Below, in pieces: positions 27,623 through 36,433 of a DNA stretch of 64,000 nt. The position numbers and the translations under genes are program-made. The DNA lies in assembly GCA_018700525.1 (NCBI GenBank), contig JABITN010000057.1, positions 1 through 64,000 on the forward strand, read 5' to 3'. The notes beneath the pieces were generated by a model that saw only the letters and a program-made list of their open reading frames with translations, searched no databases and was not told the origin of the DNA. Source of the stretch: Opitutales bacterium (GTDB lineage Bacteria > Verrucomicrobiota > Verrucomicrobiia > Opitutales > Opitutaceae). Position 1 is the first letter of the stretch. Each line of letters opens with the position of its first letter.

Positions 27623-28483
27623 ATGCCGATTTTTCATAAGCCAAAGTATTCCACCGTTCAGGTGAAGAAAAAAGACATCCCACAGGGATTGTGGCAGAAA
27701 TGCCCTGCCTCAGGTGAGATCATTTATAATAAAGAACTGGAGCAGAATCAGAATGTCGTTCCAAAGAGCGGTTATCATTTTCCGATCGGGAGTCAAAAGC
27801 GGCTAGATTTTCTCTTAGATAGCGGATCTTGGGAAGAGTTTGATAAGGATTTGAAGCCGAATGACCCGTTGGGGTTCGTGGACACGAAGGCTTACAAGGA
27901 TCGTGTTTCGGGCTACCAAGCCAAGACGGGCATGAACGATTCGGTTATCGATGGCCTTGGAAAGATCCATGGAATTCCGATTTCGATTGCTGTAATGGAC
28001 TTCAAGTTTGGCGGTGGATCCTTGGGATCGGTTGCTGGCGAAAAGATCGCTCGAACGATTGAGAGGGCCTTGGAGATGAAGATACCGTGCATTATTGTTT
28101 CCTGCTCTGGTGGAGCCCGCATGCAAGAGGGGATTTTGAGCCTCATGCAAATGGCGAAAACGAGTGCGGCTTTAGCTAAGCTTTCAAAGGCGAAATTGCC
28201 GTTCATTTCAGTTTTGACCAATCCGACAACTGGCGGAGTAACTGCGAGTTATGCGGCTCTAGGCGACGTAATTATTTCTGAGCCAGGTGCTTTAATCGGT
28301 TTCGCCGGTCGACGCGTTATTAAGGAAACGACCAACGAGGATTTGCCGGAAGGCTTTCAGTCTGCGGAGTTTTTGCTAGAGGCTGGATTGATTGATATGG
28401 TCGTGGATCGCAGAGAGATGCGGGATAGTTTGCGTGATATTTTGTCCGCCCTCTATCTAGGTAAACAGCCCAAGACGGCGTAG
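27623..28483 (+). CDS. accD: Acetyl-CoA carboxylase carboxyltransferase beta subunit, zinc finger degenerate
   Basis: Beta subunit that, with AccA, transfers the carboxyl group from carboxybiotin to acetyl-CoA in fatty acid synthesis. The 286 residues have the crotonase-like fold with [28 protein letters not shown] and [13 protein letters not shown] blocks. The N-terminal zinc ribbon, CxxC-x15-CxxC in E. coli AccD, here reads CPAS and VPKS, so three of four cysteines are missing though the surrounding sequence is retained. An AAGGAG ribosome site lies eight bases upstream. It is followed 30 bases later by folC, the classic accD-folC order. Confidence 0.93.
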   Translation: MPIFHKPKYSTVQVKKKDIPQGLWQKCPASGEIIYNKELEQNQNVVPKSGYHFPIGSQKRLDFLLDSGSWEEFDKDLKPNDPLGFVDTKAYKDRVSGYQAKTGMNDSVIDGLGKIHGIPISIAVMDFKFGGGSLGSVAGEKIARTIERALEMKIPCIIVSCSGGARMQEGILSLMQMAKTSAALAKLSKAKLPFISVLTNPTTGGVTASYAALGDVIISEPGALIGFAGRRVIKETTNEDLPEGFQSAEFLLEAGLIDMVVDRREMRDSLRDILSALYLGKQPKTA

Positions 28484-28513
28484 ATTCGGATTTTCTCTTC
28501 TTCAACGAATGAG

Positions 28514-29818
28514 ATGAGTGGGGGACTTGCTACTTACGAGGAGGCTCGGGATTGGCTGTATTCTCTAAAGAACCAGGGTTCGACCTACGGGATTGAGCGG
28601 ATGGAGTTGTTTGCCGAGCGATTGGGGAATCCTCAGCAATCGTATCCCGTTATTCACATTGCGGGAACCAATGGCAAAGGCTCGACGGCCGCTATGCTTG
28701 AGTCGATCTTTCGAGCACACGGATTTAAGACGGGATTGTCGACCTCTCCTCATTTGGTGAGACAGGGCGAGCGCATCCAGGTTGATCGGAAGATATTGAG
28801 TGAAAATAAGATTCTCGAGTACACGCGAACTCTCAAGGCGGTAGGTGAGGAGATCGGACGAGCAACGCCGGCACTACATCCGAGTTTTTTCGAATTGATG
28901 ACAGGGATGGCTTTGTTGCGCTTTCAGGAGGAAGCGGTGGATGTGGCCATGGTCGAAGTGGGTCTTGGCGGTCGACTGGATGCGACGAACGTGGTGGACC
29001 CAGAGGTTTCCGTGATAACGTCTATTGGATTGGACCATTGCGAGATCCTTGGGGACACACATGAGAAAATTGCTCGGGAAAAGGGCGGCATCATAAAACC
29101 CGGTCGCCCAGTCGTCGTAGGCGTTTTGCCGGAGCAGGCAGAGGCAGTGATTCGCGAATTGTGCGATCAACGTGGTTGCGATCTCACTCGTATAGGCGAT
29201 CGCTACGGAGAGGGAATGGAACCCTATCCGGGGACCAATTTGGCTGGTGGCTATCAGAGCTTGAATGCGGCGATTGCACTGTCTGTGGTTGATCTTGTGC
29301 AGCAGCGGTTCAATCTCGATATCTCGCTTTGCCGGTCAGCATTAAAAGACGTGCACTGGCCAGGGCGGTGGGAGGTTTCCCAGTTAAAGCATCGCCAAAT
29401 TATTTTCGATGTATCCCACAATGCGGAAGGGGCTCTTTGGCTAGAGGATAGCTTATCCAAACTCGTGGCGAACGGGGCTCCAGCTCCTGATGTAGTTATG
29501 GGCGTTATGGGCCAATACCGGGCGAAGGCATTGATTCCAGTGGTGGCTCGCTATGCTCGTTCCATAACATTCGTAATGCCCGAGCAGTCGCGATCCGCTT
29601 CTTTCGATGAGTTGGAACGCTGGATTCCTGGATGTTTTTCAGGGCCTATGCATCGCGGGTCGATTGCGGAGTTGTTTCCGTCGAAAGGGATTTGCACCCT
29701 GGACGAGCCCAGCGATCATCCTATTCTAGTTACCGGTTCGATCTATTTAATCGGCGAAGTATGGGAGCGCTTCCTTGAGGATTCTCCCATAGGGCAGGGC
29801 GTTCTTCAGGATTTTTAA
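28514..29818 (+). CDS. folC: Folylpolyglutamate/dihydrofolate synthase
   Basis: ATP-dependent ligase of 434 residues that makes dihydrofolate and adds glutamates to folates. The P-loop GTNGKGST is near residue 51, the family block STSPHLVRQGERIQ follows, and the central ligase motif EVGLGGRLDATNVV lies near 147. A ribosome site-like AATGAGATG context precedes the start. It follows accD closely, and a terminator lies just downstream, before tRNA-Lys. Confidence 0.92.
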   Translation: MSGGLATYEEARDWLYSLKNQGSTYGIERMELFAERLGNPQQSYPVIHIAGTNGKGSTAAMLESIFRAHGFKTGLSTSPHLVRQGERIQVDRKILSENKILEYTRTLKAVGEEIGRATPALHPSFFELMTGMALLRFQEEAVDVAMVEVGLGGRLDATNVVDPEVSVITSIGLDHCEILGDTHEKIAREKGGIIKPGRPVVVGVLPEQAEAVIRELCDQRGCDLTRIGDRYGEGMEPYPGTNLAGGYQSLNAAIALSVVDLVQQRFNLDISLCRSALKDVHWPGRWEVSQLKHRQIIFDVSHNAEGALWLEDSLSKLVANGAPAPDVVMGVMGQYRAKALIPVVARYARSITFVMPEQSRSASFDELERWIPGCFSGPMHRGSIAELFPSKGICTLDEPSDHPILVTGSIYLIGEVWERFLEDSPIGQGVLQDF

Positions 29819-29838
29819 AAACGGGGTTGACATAGGGA

Positions 29839-29870
29839 CTCGAAACTAGATTTTCGAGCCTCTTTTATTT
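29839..29870 (+). terminator. Terminator after folC
   Basis: CTCGAAA and TTTCGAG form a 7-bp stem over a 6-base loop followed by CCTCTTTTATTT. It lies between folC and tRNA-Lys. Confidence 0.6.
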
Positions 29871-29876
29871 GGGCAT

Positions 29877-29952
<76 letters not shown>

Positions 29953-30007
29953 AATTAAAGATTCAGGTCCGCGTTGACATTATTGAAAGCGCAGTCTGGA
30001 AAGATTT

Positions 30008-30083
30008 GCCGGCGTAGCTCAATTGGTAGAGCAACTGATTTGTAATCAGTAGGTTGCGGGTTCGAGTCCCATCGCCGGCTCCA
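30008..30083 (+). tRNA. tRNA-Thr (anticodon TGT)
   Basis: A 76-base cloverleaf with encoded CCA. The acceptor stem GCCGGCG/CGCCGGC is perfect, the D arm is GCTC/GAGC, the anticodon stem ACTGA/TCAGT holds TTTGTAA with anticodon TGT, and the T arm has GCGGG-TTCGAGT-CCCAT with pairing weakened at one end. It reads ACA. It lies 55 bases after tRNA-Lys and may be co-transcribed with it. Confidence 0.94.
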
Positions 30084-30226
30084 GTCTTTACTGGAGGAAA
30101 TCAACAGTGCCTTTAATAGGATCTTAGCACTCAGTGATCAATCCCTAGGTTTTAACCAAAAATAGCGTGCTTTCCGCTTTACATGCTTGGGTTTTTACAT
30201 CTTTGTCTTCGGTTTTCCTAAAAGTC

Positions 30227-30421
30227 ATGCAAAAGACTAAGAAATCCATAGCAAAACGTTTTAAGCTAACCGGTACTGGAAAGTTGATGCGGCGTTCTCC
30301 TGGAACGCGTCACCATCTTCACCAAAAGACCACGAAGCAGAAGCGTACTCTCGGTAACGACAAGCCTGTGTCTCCAGGTCGCCAAAAAGATCTCATGCGC
30401 GGCCTTCCACACGGACTCTAA
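30227..30421 (+). CDS. rpmI: Ribosomal protein bL35
   Basis: Basic protein of 64 residues with the bL35 pattern: [19 protein letters not shown] at the start and [14 protein letters not shown] following. I start at 30227 because this gives the exact family length; the longer upstream frame is a hydrophobic non-homologous leader. rplT follows 85 bases later. The usual upstream infC gene is absent here; the preceding 144 bases are free for a regulatory leader. Confidence 0.93.
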   Translation: MQKTKKSIAKRFKLTGTGKLMRRSPGTRHHLHQKTTKQKRTLGNDKPVSPGRQKDLMRGLPHGL

Positions 30422-30506
30422 TTACTGAACATTATAAATTATTTCGTACGGGTAAAAGATTAATAATTGGGCGACCTGACGAAATTGAATACCAGAAAGG
30501 GACAAC

Positions 30507-30878
30507 ATGCCTAGAGCAACTAATTCACCAGCATACCTAAAGCGTCGTAAGAAGATGCTGAAGCAGGCCAAGGGCTACTTCGGCAACAAATCACGTTTGT
30601 ATAAATACGCGAAAGAAGCTGTAGCGCACGCGCTGCAGTACGCTTATCGAGACCGTCGGGCTAAGAAGCGTAGTTGGCGCCGTCTATGGATCGTTCGCAT
30701 TAACGCTGCATGTCGTGAAAACGGTATGAACTACAGCCGTTTCCAAGAAGGTTTGAAAGCCGCGGAAATCATCCTGGACCGGAAGATTCTGGCTGATCTC
30801 GCAGTTAATGATGCGACGGCATTCGCGGGCTTGGTCGTTAAGGCCAAGGACGCATTGAAAGCGAAGACTGCTGCCTAA
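30507..30878 (+). CDS. rplT: Ribosomal protein bL20
   Basis: Large-subunit assembly protein of 123 residues with the typical start [20 protein letters not shown] and the [17 protein letters not shown] block. A ribosome site AAAGGGA lies seven bases upstream. In many bacteria L20 represses its own operon by binding the leader; I see no firm leader structure here. A terminator follows before pheS. Confidence 0.95.
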   Translation: MPRATNSPAYLKRRKKMLKQAKGYFGNKSRLYKYAKEAVAHALQYAYRDRRAKKRSWRRLWIVRINAACRENGMNYSRFQEGLKAAEIILDRKILADLAVNDATAFAGLVVKAKDALKAKTAA

Positions 30879-30942
30879 GACTCGAATAGCGGCGAGAAAG
30901 ACGGATTTTCGTCTTAAAAACAATTTTCGCCTTTAACGGGAT

Positions 30943-30977
30943 GGAGTTCGGGTATTTGCTCGGACTCCTTTTTTTTA
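30943..30977 (+). terminator. Terminator after rplT
   Basis: GGAGTTCGGG pairs with CTCGGACTCC (10 bp with two G-U pairs) over a 6-base loop, followed by eight T. It separates rpmI-rplT from pheST. Confidence 0.75.
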
Positions 30978-31074
30978 ACCAAACAATAGGGTGGTTTTGA
31001 GTATGCAAAATCGTTTCCTGCGCTAATAGAATTTTTTCAAACGCTCCCATAGCAATATCCCTCCGCAGACCATC

Positions 31075-32115
31075 ATGGAAGAGGAACTTAAACAGATCGT
31101 AGAATCCGCGAAAAGCGGCGTTAGCGGCGTAAGCAATCGAGCTGGCTTCGAGGCCTTAAAAGCAGAGATCACTGGTCCCAATGGATCCTTGACGAAAGTA
31201 ATGAAGGGCATGGGCAAGGTAGCCAAAGAAGACCGCCCGGTGTTCGGCAAGCTGATCAACCTAGCGAAGCAGCAAGTACACGCGGTTTACGATGAAGCGA
31301 TGAGTGTGATCGAAGCCTCGGAGATAGCTGAAAAGCTTGGTCCGCCAATAGATCCGTCACTTCCATCGCCTGATTCGGGTCCGGGAAGCTTTCATCCTTT
31401 GACTCAGGTGCGCGAAGAAGTTTGCCGCATTTTCAAAGAGATAGGATTTACTGTCGCGGAAGGAACGGAAATCGAAACGGAGTACTATTGCTTCGACGCC
31501 CTGAACACACCGAAGGATCACCCGGCACGCGATTTACAGGATACTTTCTACATGCCGGATAATGCGGATTTCGGTAATGTATCCAAAAAATCGGATGAGC
31601 GGTACTTGCTGCGTACGCATACTTCGTCGGTTCAGATTCGCTCAATGCTGAAAGGCGATCCGCCGATTCGTATCATTTCACCAGGTCGCTGTTTCCGCCG
31701 TGATACGGTAGACGCGACGCATAGCGCGAATTTCCATCAAGTCGAAGGTCTCTATGTTGACAAAAACGTGACGGTACGAGACCTGAAAGCTATCTTGGAC
31801 TACTTTTTCGAGCAACTCCTAGGAAAGGGGACCACGACTCGCTTTCGCCCGCATTTCTTCCCTTACACAGAGCCAAGCTTCGAAGTGGATTTCTCTTCGA
31901 GCCATTTGGCCAAACTGGGCAGCGATTGGGTCGAGATTGCCGGTTGCGGGATGGTCGAGCCAGAGGTTTTCGCTTCGGTTGGATATGATCCAGAAGTGTA
32001 TTCAGGATTTGCATTCGGCATGGGTATCGAGCGCATCGCTATGATTATCTATGGGATCGATGATATTCGTTACTTCTATCAAAACGATCGCCGGTTTCTA
32101 AACCAATTCGCCTAA
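31075..32115 (+). CDS. pheS: Phenylalanine-tRNA ligase alpha subunit
   Basis: Catalytic subunit of 346 residues of the class II synthetase. An N-terminal coiled coil (about 1-90) for tRNA contact precedes the catalytic domain with FHPLTQVREEV, SPGRCFRRDTVDATHS (motif 2) and GFAFGMGIERIAMI (motif 3). No clear Shine-Dalgarno sequence precedes the ATG, but the N-terminal coil starts with it. pheT follows after 47 bases, the normal operon. Confidence 0.95.
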   Translation: MEEELKQIVESAKSGVSGVSNRAGFEALKAEITGPNGSLTKVMKGMGKVAKEDRPVFGKLINLAKQQVHAVYDEAMSVIEASEIAEKLGPPIDPSLPSPDSGPGSFHPLTQVREEVCRIFKEIGFTVAEGTEIETEYYCFDALNTPKDHPARDLQDTFYMPDNADFGNVSKKSDERYLLRTHTSSVQIRSMLKGDPPIRIISPGRCFRRDTVDATHSANFHQVEGLYVDKNVTVRDLKAILDYFFEQLLGKGTTTRFRPHFFPYTEPSFEVDFSSSHLAKLGSDWVEIAGCGMVEPEVFASVGYDPEVYSGFAFGMGIERIAMIIYGIDDIRYFYQNDRRFLNQFA

Positions 32116-32162
32116 GCTATTTGAGCGATTGCTGACTTGTATTCTTCTAGACATTACGTTCG

Positions 32163-34607
32163 ATGAAAATTTCTCTTACTTGGCTGAAACGCTATATCGA
32201 TCTTCCGGAAACTCCGAAAGATCTCGCGGCTTCCTTGACCTTGCTCGGTTTCGAGGTTGATGACATTCAAACAACTGGAGTGCCTCAGCTCGAAAACGTC
32301 CTAGTGGGCGAAGTTCTCGAGCGCGTGCAGCATCCGGATGCGGATAAACTGGGAGTTTGTCGAGTAGCTCTTGGCTCTGAGATTGGCGAAAAGTCAATCG
32401 TGTGCGGAGCGAGCAACTACAAGGTAGGCGATCGCGTCCCAGTTGCGCTTCCTGGAGCGCGGCTTCCGGGTGGATTCAAGATCAAGCGCTCTAAGTTGCG
32501 TGGGGTTGAATCCGATGGGATGATGTGTTCGGGCAAGGAAATCGGAGCGGGTGAGGATGCTGCCGGTCTTTTGATCCTCGAAGGTTTTCCGGAAATCGGT
32601 ACGCCAATCAATGAAGTGCTTACGGAAAGCGACACGGTATTCAATTTGGAAGTAACTCCGAATCGTCCGGATTGTTTGTCGCATATAGGTATTGCTCGTG
32701 AATTAGCTGCTTGGTACCGCAGAGAGGTCAGGTATCCAGCGCTTGATGACTTGACCAGCGTAGATTCCCGTCCGTCTGGCGACGATATCTTCGAGGGTGC
32801 CAGCGTTGATTGTGAAGAAGATTGTCCACTTTACCGAGCGACCGTTATCAAAGGCGTGAAAATTGGACCAAGCCCTGCCTGGATGCAGGAGTTGTTGAGT
32901 TCGATTGGGCTTCGTCCGATCAATAATGTGGTAGACGTTACGAATTTCGTTTTGCACGAGACGGGTAATCCGCTGCACGCATTCGATGCTCGTGATATCA
33001 ATGGCAAGAAGATAGCCGTTCGCAATGCCGCCGAAGGAGAAACGATGAATACTTTGGATGGCGAGGAGCGTAAGCTGGCTAGCCGCATGGTAGTCATTTC
33101 CGACGAAAAGCGTGCATTGGCGATTGCCGGCGTTATGGGCGGTCAAAATTCCGAAGTTAAGGACGATACGACGGATTTAGTTCTAGAGGTCGCTTATTTT
33201 AATCCGACGACGATTCGCTGGGTATCCAAGAATTTGGGACTATCGACCGACAGTTCCTATCGTTTCGAACGTGGCGTCGATCCGAAGTCGCTTCGCTTCG
33301 CGACCGACAGAGCAGTTCAGCTCATCTTGGAAACGGCAGGCGGAGAGGTTTGCGGTCCCGAGCACGTTGCGGGATCCGAGCCTGTTTCTCAGAATGAAAT
33401 CAAACTTTCGCCGGACTGGATTCGGGCTAAGGCGGGATTCGATATTCCCGATACGCAGATCCAAGAGAGCCTGGAGTTATTGGATATGGTGGTCTCGCAT
33501 GGCGACGATGGAGCTGAATGGACGGTTTCGATTCCAAGTTATCGTGGAGACTTGGATCGTCCGATTGATTTGCTCGAAGAAGTTTTACGTATTTACGGAA
33601 CGAATAAGATTCCATCAGGAGTTGTTAAGGCAACGGCGACTGGGGCAAACGATCATCCGATAACCGAATTCGTACGCCAATCCGGTGCCTATCTCGTCGG
33701 GCAACATTTTGCCGAGACGATTACTTATACGCTTCGTTCCGAGAGCGAACAGAGCGATTGGTCGGAGAGTGTCGCAGCGATGGACTTGGGACTGAAGAAT
33801 CCTATTAGTGAAGATCAAACGCAGTTACGTCATAGTTTGATACCGGGAATGCTGGAATCGCTGCGCTTGAATCAGTCACGAAAAACCGGAGCAACGCGCT
33901 TTTTCGAGACAGGTCGTGTTTTCAGAGAAATCAATGGCAAGCTCATTGAATTGATATCGGTTGCATTTTTGGAGTGTTCCCATGGGGCGGCTAGAAGTTG
34001 GAAAGAACGTGGAAGCGATGATTTCTATTTGGCTAAGAAGCGTGTCGAGATTCTCGCTGGATTTGCTGGAATGGAATTGGGTCGTTTCGGAATCAAGCCG
34101 ATCGAAGGCGACCATACTGCATGGCAAGAAGGGCACGCAGCATTGGTAGACGATCCTCGAGCTGGTATTTTAGCTGAAATTGGGTTGATGAACCTGGCTC
34201 GTATCAAAGCTCTGGATATTCAAGGCGAAATTGTCGCTGGCTCGTTTTGTATTTTACCAGAGCGCTTGAGGGCTGCGAAGCGCGTTAAGTTTCAATCATT
34301 CAGTCTTTTCCCACCTTCTTCCAAGGATCTCGCATTGGTAGTCGGTAAAAGCGAGCTGGCCAGCAATGTGGTCAAGGCGGTCAGCAAGATTGCAGCCAAA
34401 GCGACGAAGAACGCCTTTGCATTGGAGGCTCTCGATGTTTTCGATGTGTACGAAGGCGAAGGCGTACCCATTGACAAAAAGAGCGTTGGCGTTTCGATGA
34501 GCTTTCGTTCGCAAGAACGTACTCTGAAAGATAAGGAAGTTAACCAAGCCTTTGAAGTGATCCAAAGTGAAATTAAGGCGAAAACCAATTACGAGATTCG
34601 CGATTGA
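32163..34607 (+). CDS. pheT: Phenylalanine-tRNA ligase beta subunit
   Basis: Large subunit of 814 residues, needed for tRNA recognition and editing of mischarged Tyr-tRNA. The start MKISLTWLKRYIDLP, the OB-fold tRNA-binding domain (about 40-150), the B3/B4 editing region (RPDCLSHIGIARELAAW), B5, a catalytic-like B6/B7 core, and the C-terminal ferredoxin-like anticodon-binding domain (about 720-814) are all in order. Length is normal. It is followed by gatC after 36 bases. Confidence 0.95.
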   Translation: MKISLTWLKRYIDLPETPKDLAASLTLLGFEVDDIQTTGVPQLENVLVGEVLERVQHPDADKLGVCRVALGSEIGEKSIVCGASNYKVGDRVPVALPGARLPGGFKIKRSKLRGVESDGMMCSGKEIGAGEDAAGLLILEGFPEIGTPINEVLTESDTVFNLEVTPNRPDCLSHIGIARELAAWYRREVRYPALDDLTSVDSRPSGDDIFEGASVDCEEDCPLYRATVIKGVKIGPSPAWMQELLSSIGLRPINNVVDVTNFVLHETGNPLHAFDARDINGKKIAVRNAAEGETMNTLDGEERKLASRMVVISDEKRALAIAGVMGGQNSEVKDDTTDLVLEVAYFNPTTIRWVSKNLGLSTDSSYRFERGVDPKSLRFATDRAVQLILETAGGEVCGPEHVAGSEPVSQNEIKLSPDWIRAKAGFDIPDTQIQESLELLDMVVSHGDDGAEWTVSIPSYRGDLDRPIDLLEEVLRIYGTNKIPSGVVKATATGANDHPITEFVRQSGAYLVGQHFAETITYTLRSESEQSDWSESVAAMDLGLKNPISEDQTQLRHSLIPGMLESLRLNQSRKTGATRFFETGRVFREINGKLIELISVAFLECSHGAARSWKERGSDDFYLAKKRVEILAGFAGMELGRFGIKPIEGDHTAWQEGHAALVDDPRAGILAEIGLMNLARIKALDIQGEIVAGSFCILPERLRAAKRVKFQSFSLFPPSSKDLALVVGKSELASNVVKAVSKIAAKATKNAFALEALDVFDVYEGEGVPIDKKSVGVSMSFRSQERTLKDKEVNQAFEVIQSEIKAKTNYEIRD

Positions 34608-34643
34608 GTTTGTCGTTATTTTGAAATCGGAGAGATAACTGTC

Positions 34644-34934
34644 ATGTCGGAAACAGGAAAAATTGACATTGATTATGTCGCAAAGCTCGCACGTATCGCT
34701 CTGAGCGAAGAGGAGAAGGCCAAGTTTTCGGACCAATTGGGGTCAATTCTCGGGTATGTAGAAAAGCTCGAAGAATTGGATACGGAAGGAGTCGAAGCGA
34801 CTGCCCACCCGTATCCGATGGAAAACGTTTGGCAAGAAGATGTCGTCTCTAGTGAATTGCCTGTTGAAGGAGCTTTGAGAAATGCTCCCAAACAACGCCA
34901 AAACATGATTGTAGTCCCCAAGGTGGTAGAGTGA
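34644..34934 (+). CDS. gatC: Asp/Glu-tRNA amidotransferase subunit C
   Basis: Scaffold subunit of 96 residues of the GatCAB complex, which amidates misacylated Glu-tRNA(Gln) and Asp-tRNA(Asn). The pattern IDYVAKLARIALSEEEK, a central LGSILGYVEKLEELDTEGV helix and the Pro-rich stabilising loop are standard. A GGAGAG ribosome site lies upstream. gatA follows by seven bases. Confidence 0.94.
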   Translation: MSETGKIDIDYVAKLARIALSEEEKAKFSDQLGSILGYVEKLEELDTEGVEATAHPYPMENVWQEDVVSSELPVEGALRNAPKQRQNMIVVPKVVE

Positions 34935-34941
34935 TTGGAAA

Positions 34942-36414
34942 ATGTCAGAAGAACTTTATTACAAATCGGCTAGGGAACTGAGTGGGCTTTTGAAGGCGGG
35001 CGAAGTTTCGGCGGTCGAACTTACTCAATCTATTATCGGTCGTACGAAAGCGGTTGAAGAGCGAGTGGGAGCGTTCAATTCCTACGATGAAGGAGATGCT
35101 GTCTCGCAGGCAGAAGCTTCTGATCAACGGAGAGCGGCGGGTGAGACCGTTGGTGCTCTCGACGGCATTCCTGTTGGGATAAAAGATGTTCTAGCCGTAA
35201 AGGATCAGCCGTTGACCTGCTCAAGCAAGATGCTTGAAAATTTCATTTCCCCCTATGACGCGACATGTATTCAAAAGTTGAAGCAATCGGGCGCTGTTTT
35301 GTGGGGACGTTTGAATATGGATGAATTTGCGATGGGTTCTTCAACGGAGAATTCGGCGACTCACCCGACTTCGAATCCCTGGAATCTCAATTGCGTTCCC
35401 GGCGGGAGTTCCGGTGGATCCGCTGCAGCGGTTGCTGCTGGCGAAGCCGTCTTGACCTTGGGAAGCGATACGGGAGGTTCTATACGTCAACCGGCATCAT
35501 ATTGCGGGGTGGTTGGCTTGAAGCCTACTTACGGACGTGTTTCTCGTTTTGGCCTGGCGGCCTTTGCATCTTCCCTAGATCAAGTAGGACCAATGGCTCG
35601 ATCCGTTGAAGACGCAGCTTTGTTGCTCCAAGCGATATCCGGGCATGACCTTCGGGATTCAACCTCCTTTCGAGCCGAAGTTCCCGATTTTTCAAAGAGT
35701 TTCGAATCGCTGAAAGGTAAGAAGTGGAAACTCGGGCTACCGAAAGAATATTTCGAAAAAGCATTGGATTCAGCTGCGATGGAGCCAGTTCAGCAGGCGA
35801 TCGATTTCTATCGGGAGCTGGGTTGCGAAATTAAGGAAGTTTCTTTGCCGCATACTGAGTATGCCGTTGCTGTCTACTATATCATCGCAACTGCGGAAGC
35901 GTCTTCCAATTTGGCCCGCTATGACGGTATCCGTTACACGCATCGCGCAGAGAATTTCGATCCGAAGGATTCGGTCGACGTGTACAACCAATCGCGAGCG
36001 GAAGGATTTGGCGAAGAGGTTAAGCGTCGTATAATCCTGGGTACGTATGCGCTTAGCAGCGGCTACTACGATGCCTATTTCCTAAAAGCCCAAAAAGCGC
36101 GGACCTTGATTCGTCAAGATTTCGAAAAGGCTTATGAGGAGGTTGATGCCTTGCTAACGCCTACATCCCCATCTCCAGCTTTTGAAAAGGGGGCTAAGAT
36201 GGAAGATCCTTTATCGATGTATTTGAGCGACATTTATACGATATCGGCAAATCTCGCGGGTATTCCCGGGATGTCCTTGCCGTGCGGGTACAGCGATGGG
36301 ATGCCAGTTGGGCTGCAAATTCTTGGAAAGCCTTTTCGGGAGGAGGAAATGTTGGCTATCGGGCAAGTATTCGAAGATGCCCACGATTTTAAGAACCAAC
36401 ACCCAGAGCTATAA
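34942..36414 (+). CDS. gatA: Glu/Asp-tRNA amidotransferase subunit A
   Basis: Amidase-signature glutaminase of 490 residues that frees ammonia from glutamine or asparagine. The Ser-cisSer-Lys triad is visible: Lys in VGIKDVLAVKD, and serines in PGGSSGGSAAAVAAG and LGSDTGGSIRQPA. Complex partners lie on both sides. Length is normal. gatB follows after a 19-base gap. Confidence 0.95.
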   Translation: MSEELYYKSARELSGLLKAGEVSAVELTQSIIGRTKAVEERVGAFNSYDEGDAVSQAEASDQRRAAGETVGALDGIPVGIKDVLAVKDQPLTCSSKMLENFISPYDATCIQKLKQSGAVLWGRLNMDEFAMGSSTENSATHPTSNPWNLNCVPGGSSGGSAAAVAAGEAVLTLGSDTGGSIRQPASYCGVVGLKPTYGRVSRFGLAAFASSLDQVGPMARSVEDAALLLQAISGHDLRDSTSFRAEVPDFSKSFESLKGKKWKLGLPKEYFEKALDSAAMEPVQQAIDFYRELGCEIKEVSLPHTEYAVAVYYIIATAEASSNLARYDGIRYTHRAENFDPKDSVDVYNQSRAEGFGEEVKRRIILGTYALSSGYYDAYFLKAQKARTLIRQDFEKAYEEVDALLTPTSPSPAFEKGAKMEDPLSMYLSDIYTISANLAGIPGMSLPCGYSDGMPVGLQILGKPFREEEMLAIGQVFEDAHDFKNQHPEL

Positions 36415-36433
36415 TTTTGAAGGCTTAGGTAAA

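Noticed and set aside
30167-30226. Longer rpmI start
   Set aside because: The extra 20 residues are a hydrophobic non-homologous leader; bL35 begins at 30227.
36296-36433. Longer gatB start
   Set aside because: The extension overlaps gatA and is not homologous to GatB; the ATG at 36434 fits the family.
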